DNA of 64,000 bases from Winogradskyella flava (GCF_014243395.1 NZ_JACLCP010000001.1:310001-374000), one strand, 5' to 3'; counted from the first letter of the stretch, positions 30,496 to 40,774 are shown. The notes: generated by a model not told the origin, from the sequence alone. A program made the numbers and translations.

Positions 30496-32587
30496 GCAAA
30501 TTAATGTGGCCTTAATAGGGAATCCAAATACAGGAAAAACTTCCGTTTTTAATGCGCTAACTGGTCTTAATCAAAAAGTCGGTAATTATCCAGGGATTAC
30601 GGTTGAAAAAAAAGAAGGTATCTGCAAATTGCCCCGAGGTGTAAAGGCACATATCATTGATCTGCCAGGAACTTACAGTTTAAATGCCTCGTCGCTTGAT
30701 GAAAACGTCGTTATAGAATTACTGTTGAATAAAAATGACAAGGACTTTCCCGATGTTGCCGTCGTCGTTAGTGATGTCGAAAATCTCAAGCGTAACCTTT
30801 TACTATTTACTCAAATCAAGGACTTAGAAATCCCAACTATTTTGGTCATTAATATGTCTGACCGCATGGCTTATAAAGGCATTTCGCTTGATATCGACTA
30901 TTTAGAGCAGCAATTGGAAACTAAAATTGCACTCATAAGTACCAGAAAAAATAAGGGCATCAGCGAATTGAAAGAACTCATCACTAATTTTAAAGAGCTT
31001 TCAACCCGACCTTGTATGAATGCGTCTTCAATAGATGATGATTATTTTAATAACCTCAGAAAAGCTTTTCCTAATCAGTTGTTATATAAACTCTGGTTAG
31101 TGATTACCCAAGATGTCAATTTTGGTAAAACGGACAGAAAATCCATTGATGCAGTTTCTGATTTTAAGACAAAATCCAAAGCGGATTTAAAACGACTCCA
31201 ACAAAAAGAGACCATAAAACGTTATCAGTTTATCAACGATACACTTAAAAAAGGTCAGACCATAGATTTGGCTACGGCCAAAGATCTAAGAATAAAACTG
31301 GATAGAATTTTAACCCATAAAGTTTGGGGTTACCTGATATTTGGTGTTATACTTCTAACTATTTTTCAAGCCATATACGATTGGTCTAGTGTTCCCATGG
31401 ATTTTATTGATAGTACTTTCGCTTCCTTTAGCGAGTGGACTAAAAGTGTGCTTCCGGAGGGTGCGTTTACTAATCTTATTGCCGAAGGTATTATTCCAGG
31501 ACTCGGAGGCATTGTTATTTTTATACCACAGATTGCATTCTTATTTCTATTTATTTCTATTCTCGAAGAGAGTGGCTATATGAGTCGCGTTGTCTTCTTA
31601 ATGGATCGTATCATGCGTCGTTTTGGATTGAGCGGAAAGAGTGTAGTGCCTTTAATTTCAGGTACTGCTTGTGCCATCCCAGCAATTATGGCTACACGTA
31701 ATATTGAAAGTTGGAAAGAACGACTTATCACTATTCTAGTGACGCCATTCACAACCTGTTCTGCAAGACTTCCTGTATACCTTATTATTATTGCATTGGT
31801 TATTCCTGAAGGGCGATTTTTTGGACTGAGCTATCAAGCCTTAACCTTAATGTTACTTTACCTCATTGGATTTGGTGCAGCAGTCGGATCTGCTTGGATT
31901 CTACATAAAATCCTTAAAATCAGAAGTAAGACATTTTTTGTCGTGGAAATGCCTAACTATAAGTTGCCATTGCTTAAAAATGTTGCCTTAACCGTTTTAG
32001 AAAAAACAAAAGCTTTTGTGTTTGGTGCTGGTAAAATCATTTTGGCTATCTCAATTGTGTTATGGTTTTTAGCCTCTTATGGTCCAGGTGAAAGTTTTAA
32101 CAATGCTGAAACCATTGTCACTGAGCAATATGCTTCAGAGAATTTATCTGAGGAAGAACTACAACAAAAAATAGCATCCCATAAACTCGAACATTCGTTT
32201 ATCGGCATTGCTGGCCATGCTATAGAACCTGTCATTAGGCCATTGGGTTATGATTGGAAAATAGGTATTGCTATTGTAAGCTCTTTTGCGGCACGGGAAG
32301 TATTTGTAGGCACTTTAGCGACTATTTATAGTGTGGGGAGTGACGAAGAAGAAACCATCAAAAACCGAATGGCAGGTGAAGTTAATCCAATTCTTGGTGG
32401 TCCGTTGTTCAATTTTGCTTCTGGTATCTCCCTCTTACTATTTTATGCCTTTGCCATGCAATGTATGAGTACTTTAGCTATTGTAAAGCGCGAAACTAAT
32501 TCTTGGAAATGGCCGATGTACCAACTCGTGATAATGAGTGGTTTTGCTTATATTGTAGCATTAATAGCTTTTCAAATTTTGAAATAA
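30488..32587 (+). CDS. feoB: Ferrous iron transport protein FeoB
   Basis: 699 residues. N-terminal G domain with GNPNTGKT (10-17), T/G3 region DLPGTYSL and NMSD (G4); a helical linker; then the membrane part with two Gate domains (SGTACAIPAIMATRN and SSFAAREVFVGTLATIYS) and a final helix. It imports ferrous iron across the inner membrane. Genes feoA and feoB overlap, and a small Cys-rich membrane protein follows with no gap. Confidence 0.97.
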   Translation: MSKQINVALIGNPNTGKTSVFNALTGLNQKVGNYPGITVEKKEGICKLPRGVKAHIIDLPGTYSLNASSLDENVVIELLLNKNDKDFPDVAVVVSDVENLKRNLLLFTQIKDLEIPTILVINMSDRMAYKGISLDIDYLEQQLETKIALISTRKNKGISELKELITNFKELSTRPCMNASSIDDDYFNNLRKAFPNQLLYKLWLVITQDVNFGKTDRKSIDAVSDFKTKSKADLKRLQQKETIKRYQFINDTLKKGQTIDLATAKDLRIKLDRILTHKVWGYLIFGVILLTIFQAIYDWSSVPMDFIDSTFASFSEWTKSVLPEGAFTNLIAEGIIPGLGGIVIFIPQIAFLFLFISILEESGYMSRVVFLMDRIMRRFGLSGKSVVPLISGTACAIPAIMATRNIESWKERLITILVTPFTTCSARLPVYLIIIALVIPEGRFFGLSYQALTLMLLYLIGFGAAVGSAWILHKILKIRSKTFFVVEMPNYKLPLLKNVALTVLEKTKAFVFGAGKIILAISIVLWFLASYGPGESFNNAETIVTEQYASENLSEEELQQKIASHKLEHSFIGIAGHAIEPVIRPLGYDWKIGIAIVSSFAAREVFVGTLATIYSVGSDEEETIKNRMAGEVNPILGGPLFNFASGISLLLFYAFAMQCMSTLAIVKRETNSWKWPMYQLVIMSGFAYIVALIAFQILK

Positions 32588-32728
32588 ATGAATATAATTA
32601 TTCAAAACATATTAGTCTTTTCTGCTTTAAGTTTAGCACTTATATTTTTGGTGCGAAAATTCATTTGGAAGCCTAAGAAAGCGTCTACAAAAGCTTGCGG
32701 AAGCGATGATAGTTGTGGATGTTCTTAA
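32588..32728 (+). CDS. FeoB-associated Cys-rich membrane protein
   Basis: 46 residues: one membrane helix (about 4-22), a basic stretch (RKFIWKPKKAS) and a tail ACGSDDSCGCS with three Cys. This matches the small proteins called FeoB-associated Cys-rich, encoded right after feoB. The ATG directly abuts the feoB stop. It probably assists ferrous iron uptake, though its role is not defined. It is easily missed because of its size. Confidence 0.85.
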   Translation: MNIIIQNILVFSALSLALIFLVRKFIWKPKKASTKACGSDDSCGCS

Positions 32729-32737
32729 TTATAATGA

Positions 32738-33913
32738 TTAGTTCTTTACAAATCGTATAGTTTCAATTTGGTTTCCTGCTTTTACCTTTGCAAAATAGTA
32801 TCCATAACTATACTTAGCTACATCCATTTGTATATTCCGAGTTCCATTTCCTTTTATAATCTCTAATTTTTGACCTAGTATATTGAACAGTTCGACTTCT
32901 GAAATTGTATTATGTGCTTCAATATTGAAAAAATGCTGTGTTGGATTTGGATATGCCTTTAAGTTTTCAAAAATTGAAATATCTGTCGTACTCAATGACG
33001 TTTCATTAGCAGCATAAATCTTAAACGTTATATTAGTTGGGAAGTTATAGCCTGAACCTGGGAAAGTATCTAAATCTAAATGAATTTCATGAGATCCAGT
33101 ATTTGAATTATAATATAATGAGTGTTCAAAATAAAAACTACTACCTGATCCTTCAGGTATAATAGGCTCAGCAAATACTATTGCATCTGGATTATTGTTT
33201 AGAAATGGATGTGATAAAGAACTAAAATAAGCATATTCTGTTACAGATATCACAATCTCATCTACGTTTTGAGGGGTGGTAATGTGATCATAGAGATAGA
33301 CACTAGAAGTATCTCCTATAATATTATATTCTGCATTTATGGGAATGTTAAAGCTTGGTTGACACCGAATCACCCATTCACCTGAACCATAAAAGTTATA
33401 ATTTAGATTTACTGGGAGATCATTAAAAATCTCATTGTCATCAACATTCTTTGAACTTACAAGATTCCATGTATCATCATTGTTTGTTAATGGATTATCA
33501 ATCACTGTGGCGTATGGTGCAACTGGAAAAATAGAGTTAGCTATTGCCGTATGAGTGAAATTACCATTTTGTGATCCGGGAGTATCTCTTGGAGCATAAA
33601 TCACATTAAAAATTCTACCTGATGCCATAGTTATATTTGGATCATCATATTTAATATAATGTCCACCAATTAAGGCGTCGTAACCAACACTAATAGGATT
33701 AACCACACCAGCAATGGCATCAGTTCCGTATTGTGCATTGCGCACTTCTTTAGCAATTACAACCATATCAGGATTAATATCAGGTATGTTAAGAACTGAA
33801 ATATTCTGTATTGGTGGGATCCCTTTGTCTGTTATATGCCTCTTAACACCAACTTGCGCTTGGCTTATATGGCTTAGGATTATAAGAAATGAAATTAAAG
33901 TAATTGTCTTCAT
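32738..33913 (-). CDS. Exported protein with type IX sorting domain
   Basis: 391 residues from the ATG at 33913, where a signal peptide begins (MKTITLISFLIILSHISQAQ); the longer in-frame start has no signal and is rejected. The central part is beta-rich without a named domain. The C-terminal 75 residues are a type IX sorting domain: LKAYPNPTQHFFNIEAH, VELFNILGQKLEII, and a final ETIRFVKN. Secreted or surface-attached. It follows a small lipoprotein gene, 10 bp apart, and the sensor/regulator pair upstream on the same strand. Confidence 0.8.
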   Translation of the reverse strand: MKTITLISFLIILSHISQAQVGVKRHITDKGIPPIQNISVLNIPDINPDMVVIAKEVRNAQYGTDAIAGVVNPISVGYDALIGGHYIKYDDPNITMASGRIFNVIYAPRDTPGSQNGNFTHTAIANSIFPVAPYATVIDNPLTNNDDTWNLVSSKNVDDNEIFNDLPVNLNYNFYGSGEWVIRCQPSFNIPINAEYNIIGDTSSVYLYDHITTPQNVDEIVISVTEYAYFSSLSHPFLNNNPDAIVFAEPIIPEGSGSSFYFEHSLYYNSNTGSHEIHLDLDTFPGSGYNFPTNITFKIYAANETSLSTTDISIFENLKAYPNPTQHFFNIEAHNTISEVELFNILGQKLEIIKGNGTRNIQMDVAKYSYGYYFAKVKAGNQIETIRFVKN

Positions 33914-33923
33914 AGCTTTATTA

Positions 33924-34376
33924 TTATTCTGTGATTTTTGAGTAAGTTGCTTCCGCTGAAAGATCCGGGTTTCCATTAAGATTATCTTGTGAAAATTGCA
34001 TGGTATTTTCATTTAGGAAGGATACAATGACTGACAAAATCACAATATCATTTTCGTCCACTACTTCTAAAACATTTCCCTCTAATAAATTATATAGATA
34101 TTCATCTGAAATAATCTCGTTTTCACAATTGACCCCTTGCCTTGTTATATCTTGATATGTAGTCTCAGTAATGTTTACTTCTACTAGGCAATCTGGAGTA
34201 ATGTCTGTATCTGGTTGTCCATTTTCTTTAATAATGAATTGTTCCATACGCCATCTAAACTGCATATCTCTTTCAAAATCTTCTAAAGTACGTGTTAACC
34301 CACCATCATCACCGTTGTTGCAGGCAACAAACAAAGAAGCGATAATAAGTATCATTACATTTTTGAAATTTTTCAT
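33924..34376 (-). CDS. Small lipoprotein
   Basis: 150 residues from the ATG at 34376, which gives a clean lipoprotein signal (IASLFVAC, Cys19); the longer frame is rejected. The mature part is acidic, with two Cys (TPDCLVEVN and VNCENEI) that may pair. This resembles lipocalin-like flavobacterial lipoproteins. It sits 10 bp before the T9SS protein gene and is probably co-transcribed with it. Confidence 0.7.
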   Translation of the reverse strand: MKNFKNVMILIIASLFVACNNGDDGGLTRTLEDFERDMQFRWRMEQFIIKENGQPDTDITPDCLVEVNITETTYQDITRQGVNCENEIISDEYLYNLLEGNVLEVVDENDIVILSVIVSFLNENTMQFSQDNLNGNPDLSAEATYSKITE

Positions 34377-34492
34377 AACTCTAAGTTTTAAAGATTTACA
34401 TTTTAAAGGTATTGCTTTAAGGACTTTAAAAAAGAGAGAGTTACTGTACACTAGCCCAGTAATGGTAAGTGTGTTGTTTTTAATGGTAACTG

Positions 34493-35227
34493 CTAAAAGT
34501 TAAGCAACTCTTGAAGTAGTTTCTTCTTTCTACTTGCTACAGGAATAGTAGAATCATCATCTAAAATAACAGCATCAGCAGATTTATGGAGGGCTTTTAT
34601 TCTGTTAAGGTTAATGAGATAAGAATGATGACAACGAAAAAATTGTTTTTTACTTAATTGTTCCTCAAAAGTTTTCAAGGATTTTGATACTAACACTTTT
34701 TTATTTCCACTACAGAAAAAGTGTGTATAGTTATTATCAGCTTGAGCATAATAAATATCCTGTAAATCGACCACATGGGTTAAATCGTGATTTTTTAGAA
34801 CAATTCGCTGGCTTTGTTGTTGTGATTGTAGATTGTGAAAAAAAACTTCTATCTGTTTGTAATAATTTTCTTGTTGAATAAGGTCTAGAGTTCTTAATAC
34901 TTCTGTTTTTAACTCATTATCTGAATACGGTTTTAAAAGATAACTTAAGGCACTAAATTTAAACGCTTCTATGGCATACTCACTATGTGATGTGGTAAAA
35001 ATAAGTTTAGAATTTTTAAGATTGGCTTCCCTTAATGCATCAAATACAAGCCCATCACCTAGGTGAACATCAGCTATAATGATATCATAAGAGGAGGTGT
35101 TTAATTTTTGTTTAGCTTCTTCTAAACTAAACACTTGGTCAATATTGCTAAAATGTTCCTTAACCAAAGCTCTATTGACGTTACTTTGCTTAATACTGTC
35201 CTCTATAATGATACACGAAACTGTCAT
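34493..35227 (-). CDS. LytTR family response regulator
   Basis: 244 residues. Receiver domain (1-120) with the phosphoacceptor Asp53 (IIIADVHLGDG), switch residue TTSHS and LLKPYSD lysine. A LytTR DNA-binding domain fills 140-244: HVVDLQDIYYAQADNNYTH, QFFRCHHSYLINLNRIKAL. Its sensor gene lies upstream, with 7 bp between them. The lipoprotein and T9SS protein genes downstream are candidate targets. Confidence 0.93.
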   Translation of the reverse strand: MTVSCIIIEDSIKQSNVNRALVKEHFSNIDQVFSLEEAKQKLNTSSYDIIIADVHLGDGLVFDALREANLKNSKLIFTTSHSEYAIEAFKFSALSYLLKPYSDNELKTEVLRTLDLIQQENYYKQIEVFFHNLQSQQQSQRIVLKNHDLTHVVDLQDIYYAQADNNYTHFFCSGNKKVLVSKSLKTFEEQLSKKQFFRCHHSYLINLNRIKALHKSADAVILDDDSTIPVASRKKKLLQELLNF

Positions 35228-35234
35228 TAATTTC

Positions 35235-37094
35235 TCAAAAAAATATTGGGCAAGTAATTATAATTATAGTTCCAGAATCTTCATTAGAGACTGTTTGCAC
35301 ATCAATTTTAAAACCATGAAGTTTTTCATAGTTATTAATACGTTGATCTATAATTTTAGTACCCATAGATTGATGTAAGTGTTTTCCTAATTCGCTCTTG
35401 GATTTAGAAAACCCTTTTCCATTATCTTCTACTTTTACTACCAATTCATTGTTCTGTTCTAAATACTGTATTTTAATTTCACCATTGTCAACACTTTTAA
35501 TACCATGTAGAACAGCATTTTCAACAAAAGGCTGTACCAACATTGGTGGGATTTTGATATAATGCATATCTAAAGATTCATCAACATGTATTTTAAAATT
35601 AAAGCTGTAATCATGAACAAGTTGTTGTAATTGTAAGAACTTAGAAATAAGGCTAACATCGTCTTCAACAGAAACGAACTCTTTATCAGAACCTTCTAAA
35701 ATCAGGCGCATCAGTTTACTGTAAGATGATAAATGCTCTGAGGTTTCGTTACTTTTATCAGGATCTAAATTCAATTTTATTTCATTCAACGCATTAAACA
35801 TAAAATGCGGATTCAGTTGTGTCTGCAATAGTCTAAAATTGAGCTGAGAATAATTAAGATCTTGCTTGGCTCTATAATTTCTATACAATAAAAACCCTAA
35901 TAGCAGTAATAAAACACTTCCTGCCAAGCTTCCAAATAAAGTGAGTCTTTGATTTGAAATCTTTTCGGCTTTTGCTTCATTTTGAAAATTCAAGGATTCT
36001 ATTTCTTGTTGCTGCTTTTCATTTTGATAACGTTCAATAATTTCTCTTGTAGAAATACGCGAATTTTTTGCGTTTAAGCTATCTCTAACTACATTAGATG
36101 CTTCCATAATTTCAACTACTTTAGAAGTATGCCCTAGCTTTACATAAGCACCTTTTAAGCCATCATAAGCTTTCAATTTTAAACTGTCTTTTGCGTCCTT
36201 TAAAGCATCTTTAAAATAAGCAATAGCCTTTTGGGTATCATTCTTAAGTAAATAGATGTTTCCAGCAAAAATCTTTGGGTCAGACGTAAGTACATCCGAT
36301 TTAATCTGAGATTTCACTTCTATTTCCTTTAAGGCATACTTAAGGGAACGGTCGTAATCCTTTTGTCTAAAATAGCTGCGTTTTAGATTATTATAGGTTA
36401 TTCCTAATAATCTTTTATCATTTTGACCAGTAGCAATGCGTTCAATATCCAATGATAAATCAATAAATTTCTGATAGTCATAGCCTACGGTCACGCCATC
36501 TTCGTAAAGCTGATTCTTGTGCTTTTCCATTAATTTAGAATTAGGCGAAAAAGTCATGGATTTTTCATAAAATTTTGATGCTGACGTTTTATCACCCCCA
36601 AGTTCATAAGTAATACCAAGTGATAAATACGTTAGTGAAATCCCTCTGTTATTTTTTGCTATAAGAAATGAATTTAGAGCTTTTGCATAATTGACTAAAG
36701 CACTATCAGATTGCCTTTCTTGCCGATATGCATCACCCATTGATTTATAGGTTCTACCTATGAGATTATTATCTAACCGATCTTCATGATTTAGGTTGAG
36801 TTTCAAAATACCTATTGCAGAAAGGTAATTTTTTTTATACCATAATATTTCTGCTGTTTTAAGTCTACTTTCTGCAACTATTGATATATTTTTTAGTTTT
36901 TCTGAAATTTTTAAAGCTAAATCTGCATAAAAAAGTGCGCTATCTAAATTGGATTTCTTGAACTGGTCTGCACTATCGATAAATGTTTCTATTTTTTTGA
37001 TTTTGGAAGAATCTAAGGCTTTTGATTCAGAATTTTGGGAATATAAAACCATTGAACAAAACAATATTGCAAAAAAATGAAGACGACCTAACAT
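35235..37094 (-). CDS. Sensor histidine kinase with TPR sensor domain (LytS-like)
   Basis: 619 residues. Signal peptide (to about 19), an exported TPR region from residue 30 to 330, a coiled coil, a membrane helix near 385-405, then a LytS/YehU-type kinase: H-box LQTQLNPHFMFNALNEI, and ATPase motifs NAVLHGI and VEDNGKGF. The periplasmic TPR array is a common flavobacterial sensing layout. It forms a pair with the LytTR regulator. Confidence 0.92.
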   Translation of the reverse strand: MLGRLHFFAILFCSMVLYSQNSESKALDSSKIKKIETFIDSADQFKKSNLDSALFYADLALKISEKLKNISIVAESRLKTAEILWYKKNYLSAIGILKLNLNHEDRLDNNLIGRTYKSMGDAYRQERQSDSALVNYAKALNSFLIAKNNRGISLTYLSLGITYELGGDKTSASKFYEKSMTFSPNSKLMEKHKNQLYEDGVTVGYDYQKFIDLSLDIERIATGQNDKRLLGITYNNLKRSYFRQKDYDRSLKYALKEIEVKSQIKSDVLTSDPKIFAGNIYLLKNDTQKAIAYFKDALKDAKDSLKLKAYDGLKGAYVKLGHTSKVVEIMEASNVVRDSLNAKNSRISTREIIERYQNEKQQQEIESLNFQNEAKAEKISNQRLTLFGSLAGSVLLLLLGFLLYRNYRAKQDLNYSQLNFRLLQTQLNPHFMFNALNEIKLNLDPDKSNETSEHLSSYSKLMRLILEGSDKEFVSVEDDVSLISKFLQLQQLVHDYSFNFKIHVDESLDMHYIKIPPMLVQPFVENAVLHGIKSVDNGEIKIQYLEQNNELVVKVEDNGKGFSKSKSELGKHLHQSMGTKIIDQRINNYEKLHGFKIDVQTVSNEDSGTIIIITCPIFF

Positions 37095-37188
37095 GAAAAT
37101 AATTAATAGCCCTTTAAAGGTAATAAAAAAATTATGTCATTAATTGCTTTCTCCTGTAGAGTTCTAACTAGATTGTAAAAAATTTAGC

Positions 37189-37196
37189 TATATTTG
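37189..37196 (+). promoter_or_regulatory. -7 box of the metal-transport operon
   Basis: TATATTTG, a perfect TAnnTTTG match, 45 nt before the regulator ATG. Its -33 TTG is not at standard spacing. The predicted start falls within the palindrome at 37202-37221. Confidence 0.6.
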
Positions 37197-37201
37197 AAAA
37201 A

Positions 37202-37221
37202 TTTTTAAGCTTACTTAAAAA
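37202..37221. promoter_or_regulatory. Palindromic operator-like site before the DtxR-type regulator
   Basis: TTTTTAAG-N4-CTTAAAAA, perfect 8-bp arms, placed over the inferred transcription start. A DtxR/MntR-type regulator binding here would block its own operon when metal is plentiful. Confidence 0.5.
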
Positions 37222-37240
37222 TTAATTAAAGTAATTAGAA

Positions 37241-37900
37241 ATGTCCACGGCAACTGAAAACTTTGTAAAAGCGATATACAACAATAACTCCCATGATGCA
37301 CATAATACCAAGCCTGGTAATATTGCCAAAAAACTCGGTATTTCCAGTGCTGCCGCCACAGATATGGCTAAAAAATTGGCGGCCAAAGATCTGTTAAACT
37401 ATCAAAAATATCAAGAGTTACAACTGACTGAAAAAGGCCGAAAAATGGCTATGAACATTATTAGAAAGCATCGTCTTTGGGAAGCTTTCTTGTTTAAAAT
37501 GTTCGATATGTCTCTTCATGATATTCATAAGGAAGCAGAATTATTAGAACATCAAACCTCTGATCTATTGGCTAATAAAATGAGTGAATATCTTGGGCAT
37601 CCAAAATTTGATCCACATGGAGATCCTATTCCAAATGCACATGGAGAAATTACAACTACAGACACTTCATTTCCTTTGTCTCAAGCTGCTGCAGGAAATA
37701 CCTATATCATATCACGACTTACAAGTGACGATAAAGAATTTTTTGAATTCTGTGCGCAACACAAGTTAAAATATGGACACGAAATAAAAGTATCAAAACA
37801 GTTTAAGAACAATAAAATGACGGAGCTGTCAGTCCATAATAATACAATTTTACTAAACGAAGATTTTACAACATTAATTTATGTCAATTCCACTAAATAA
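37241..37900 (+). CDS. DtxR/MntR-type metal-dependent transcriptional regulator
   Basis: 219 residues. N-terminal winged helix (1-70, KKLGISSAAATDMAKKLAAK as the recognition part), a metal-binding dimerisation domain with the HRLWEAFLF and HKEAELLEHQ His/Glu ligands (about 75-135), HPKFDPHGDPIP, and a C-terminal FeoA/SH3-like domain (about 145-219). It heads an operon for Mn/Zn uptake and its own leader holds a palindrome. Which metal it senses cannot be told from the sequence. Confidence 0.9.
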   Translation: MSTATENFVKAIYNNNSHDAHNTKPGNIAKKLGISSAAATDMAKKLAAKDLLNYQKYQELQLTEKGRKMAMNIIRKHRLWEAFLFKMFDMSLHDIHKEAELLEHQTSDLLANKMSEYLGHPKFDPHGDPIPNAHGEITTTDTSFPLSQAAAGNTYIISRLTSDDKEFFEFCAQHKLKYGHEIKVSKQFKNNKMTELSVHNNTILLNEDFTTLIYVNSTK

Positions 37901-38693
37901 AAAGTTTATTTCAAGCAGTATACTGCTTTTATTTACATTGGTTTCATTTTCTCAAGAATCTAACTCTTCGCAACCCTTAGTAACCGATAGACCAGATGCT
38001 ACAGAGGCTTCTTCTACAGTTGGCAAAGGTGTCCTTCAGTTTGAAACTGGAGCAATCTATGATACTTTCGAAAAGGACAACATCAAAACCGAAAATTTCA
38101 CTTACAACACTATGCTTATTCGCTATGGTATTCTAGATAATTTTGAATTACGTTTAGGCTGGAATTTCATCGAGGGCGTCACAAAAATAAATAATAAAAA
38201 ACTAGATAATGTAACCAGTGGACTAACACCTCTATTATTGGGTATGAAAGTGGACATTACAAAAGAAAAAGATGGGATGCCCGAGATTGCCTTAATTGGT
38301 CATGTATTTCCAATATTCAGTGCTTCAGAAGACTATCGACCTGAAAGTACAGCAGTGGACTTTAGGTTTTCATTATCTCATACATTAAGTGAAAAATCCA
38401 GCATAGGCTATAACATAGGTGGACAATGGGGAAACGACTCTTCTGAAGCTGCCGCTATTTATACCCTTGCCTATGGTTACAGCTTTACTAAGAAATTTGG
38501 AATGTATGCCGAACTCTATGGTGATTTGCCTGAAGACAGCTCTGCAAATCATTATTGGGATGCAGGTGTAACCTACTTAGTATCCAATGATTTGCAGTTG
38601 GATGCTTATTTCGGTACCAGTATTACTAAAGGTCAAGATTTACTTTTAGGTTTTGGCTTTAGTTATAGGGTAAAGCCTAATAGAATTAAATAA
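37881..38693 (+). CDS. Outer-membrane transporter-like barrel protein
   Basis: 270 residues. Signal peptide (to about 25, VSFSQ), then VTDRPDATEASSTVGKGVLQFETG, the mark of the putative outer-membrane transporter family related to phenol-degradation MetA-pathway proteins. The rest is amphipathic beta strands with a C-terminal aromatic. It starts within the last 20 nt of the regulator gene. In this operon it probably lets metal through the outer membrane. Confidence 0.75.
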   Translation: MSIPLNKKFISSSILLLFTLVSFSQESNSSQPLVTDRPDATEASSTVGKGVLQFETGAIYDTFEKDNIKTENFTYNTMLIRYGILDNFELRLGWNFIEGVTKINNKKLDNVTSGLTPLLLGMKVDITKEKDGMPEIALIGHVFPIFSASEDYRPESTAVDFRFSLSHTLSEKSSIGYNIGGQWGNDSSEAAAIYTLAYGYSFTKKFGMYAELYGDLPEDSSANHYWDAGVTYLVSNDLQLDAYFGTSITKGQDLLLGFGFSYRVKPNRIK

Positions 38694-38727
38694 TAAACCA
38701 GTTAGATTAAAATATCAGACTCAAACT

Positions 38728-39639
38728 ATGAGAAAACAATTCATTATGCTAATAGTAGCATTAACTTTATTAAACTGTAAGGACGAGAGTAAATCCAATG
38801 GTAAATTAAACGTGGTTACTACCACTACCATGATTACAGATTTAGTCAAAAATATTGGTGGAGATGCCATTAATGTTCAAGGACTTATGGGAAGTGGTGT
38901 TGATCCGCACCTTTACAAAGCCAGTGAAGGTGATGTATCAAAATTGGTGAATGCAGATGTCATTTTCTTTAATGGTTTACATTTAGAAGGTAAATTAGTA
39001 GAAGTATTTGAAAAAATGGAAAGTCCTACCAAAAAGCCAGTCGCTCTGTCAGAAACATTGGACAAAAGTAAATTAATTGGTTCGGATTATTTCGCGTCAA
39101 ACTATGACCCTCATGTTTGGTTCGATATCAACTATTTTAAACAATTCGCTAAAAGGGTAACCCAAGTCCTTATTGAAAAAGATCCAAATAATGCTAAAGT
39201 ATTTACAGATAACGAAGCCAAATACTTAGCTGAACTCGACAAACTTCAGAAAGATGTACAAGGTGTGGTAGACGCCCTTCCAAGAAAAAAGAGAATATTA
39301 GTGACAGCACATGACGCTTTTAACTATTTTGGAGAGGCTTACAGATTCAGGGTTGTAGGTTTACAAGGATTGTCTACTGCTACTGAAGCTGGTGTGCAAG
39401 ATGTACAAAAGTTGTCAAATTTTATAATCGACAATGATGTTAAAGCCATTTTCGTAGAAAGTTCGGTACCAAGACGCACTATAGAGGCGCTTCAGGCCGC
39501 TGTAAAATCTAAAGGTCAGGATATAAAAATTGGAGGTACCTTATATTCTGACGCCCTAGGAGATGCTGAAACTATTGAAGGCACCTATATTGGTATGTAC
39601 CGTTATAATATAAAAACCATAGTTAGTGCTTTACAATAG
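38728..39639 (+). CDS. Metal ABC transporter substrate-binding lipoprotein (ZnuA/TroA type)
   Basis: 303 residues. Lipobox LTLLNC (Cys17), then the cluster-9 binding fold: [10 protein letters not shown] with the first His, the second His in YDPHVWFD, and a final Glu/Asp pair in ESSVPRR and YSDALG. No long His-rich loop is present, so manganese or iron is as likely as zinc. Binds the metal for the ATPase and permeases that follow. Confidence 0.93.
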   Translation: MRKQFIMLIVALTLLNCKDESKSNGKLNVVTTTTMITDLVKNIGGDAINVQGLMGSGVDPHLYKASEGDVSKLVNADVIFFNGLHLEGKLVEVFEKMESPTKKPVALSETLDKSKLIGSDYFASNYDPHVWFDINYFKQFAKRVTQVLIEKDPNNAKVFTDNEAKYLAELDKLQKDVQGVVDALPRKKRILVTAHDAFNYFGEAYRFRVVGLQGLSTATEAGVQDVQKLSNFIIDNDVKAIFVESSVPRRTIEALQAAVKSKGQDIKIGGTLYSDALGDAETIEGTYIGMYRYNIKTIVSALQ

Positions 39640-39640
39640 T

Positions 39641-40375
39641 ATGGATAAAATTGCCGTAAAAGTTGACGATTTAACAGTAGCATACAACTACAAACCTGTA
39701 CTATGGGATATCGACTTAGAAATTCCCGAAGGTGTACTCATGGCAATTGTTGGGCCAAATGGCGCTGGTAAATCTACACTTATTAAAGCCATTCTTGGTA
39801 TTTTAAAACCTATAGCTGGTAGTGTTACCATTTATGATAAATCCTATGAAAAACAACGTCGGCTTGTAGCTTACGTTCCTCAAAAGGGTAGTGTGGATTG
39901 GGACTTCCCAACTACAGCTTTAGATGTTGTAATGATGGGTACATACGGAAGTCTAGGCTGGATTAAACGACCAGGGCAAAAAGAAAAAAAAGCAGCATTA
40001 GAAGCTTTGGAAAAAGTAGGTATGCTTGCATTTAAAAGTAGGCAGATTAGTCAACTGTCTGGTGGCCAACAACAACGTATATTCCTAGCAAGAGCTTTAG
40101 TACAAAATGCATCGATTTATTTTATGGACGAACCCTTTCAAGGTGTAGATGCAACAACTGAGATAGCCATTATCAATATTCTAAAAGAATTGCGTAAAGC
40201 TGGTAAAACTGTCATTGTAGTACATCACGATTTACAGACTGTCCCAGAATACTTTGATTGGGTAACATTTTTAAATGTGAAAAAAATCGCAACAGGTCCT
40301 GTTAAGGATATTTTCAATGATGATAATCTAACTAAGACTTATGGAATTAACTATAAGGTTAGTATTCAAGAATAA
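39641..40375 (+). CDS. Metal ABC transporter ATP-binding protein
   Basis: 244 residues from the ATG at 39641; the ORF can be extended 15 nt upstream, overlapping the previous gene, but the ABC domain begins at KVDDLTVAY. Walker [10 protein letters not shown] (about 37-45), signature LSGGQQQR, Walker B IYFMDEP and an H-loop VVHHD. It powers import together with the two permeases further on. Confidence 0.95.
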   Translation: MDKIAVKVDDLTVAYNYKPVLWDIDLEIPEGVLMAIVGPNGAGKSTLIKAILGILKPIAGSVTIYDKSYEKQRRLVAYVPQKGSVDWDFPTTALDVVMMGTYGSLGWIKRPGQKEKKAALEALEKVGMLAFKSRQISQLSGGQQQRIFLARALVQNASIYFMDEPFQGVDATTEIAIINILKELRKAGKTVIVVHHDLQTVPEYFDWVTFLNVKKIATGPVKDIFNDDNLTKTYGINYKVSIQE

Positions 40376-40381
40376 AGAATT

Positions 40382-40774
40382 ATGAAATACGCTTACACCA
40401 TCCTCTACGTGGAAAATGTTGAAAATACCATCGCATTCTATGAGAATGCTTTTGGTTTTCAAAAAAAATTTATGACACCCGAAGCAGATTATGGAGAGCT
40501 CATTTCTGGTGGAACTACCATTGCATTTGCCTCGTATGGTTTGGGCAAATCAAATTTTAAAAAGGGATATAAAGTCTCTTCATTGAATGAAAAGCCCTTT
40601 GGCATTGAACTGGTATTTACCACAGAAAGCATTGAAACTGATTTTAAAAGAGCCATAGATGCTGGAGCAATTGAATATGAGCCAATAGTAGAAAAACCTT
40701 GGGGGCAAAAAGTAGGTTACTTAAGGGACATTAATGGGTTTTTGATTGAAGTTTGTACGCCTATAAAAGAGTAG
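40382..40774 (+). CDS. VOC (glyoxalase-fold) protein inside the metal-transport operon
   Basis: 130 residues, a single vicinal-oxygen-chelate domain: YAYTILYVENVENTIAFYEN, EADYGELISGG, VFTTESIETDF and KPWGQKVGYLRDINGFLIEV with the usual terminal Glu ligand. It resembles glyoxalase/bleomycin-resistance-like proteins. It lies between the ATPase and permease genes, 6 nt after the former, but 280 bp of repeats follow. Its link to metal transport is unclear. Confidence 0.88.
   Translation: MKYAYTILYVENVENTIAFYENAFGFQKKFMTPEADYGELISGGTTIAFASYGLGKSNFKKGYKVSSLNEKPFGIELVFTTESIETDFKRAIDAGAIEYEPIVEKPWGQKVGYLRDINGFLIEVCTPIKE

Noticed and set aside
33914..34012. Upstream start of the T9SS protein at 32738-33913
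   Set aside because: It would overlap the lipoprotein gene and bury the signal peptide; the ATG at 33913 restores a proper signal.
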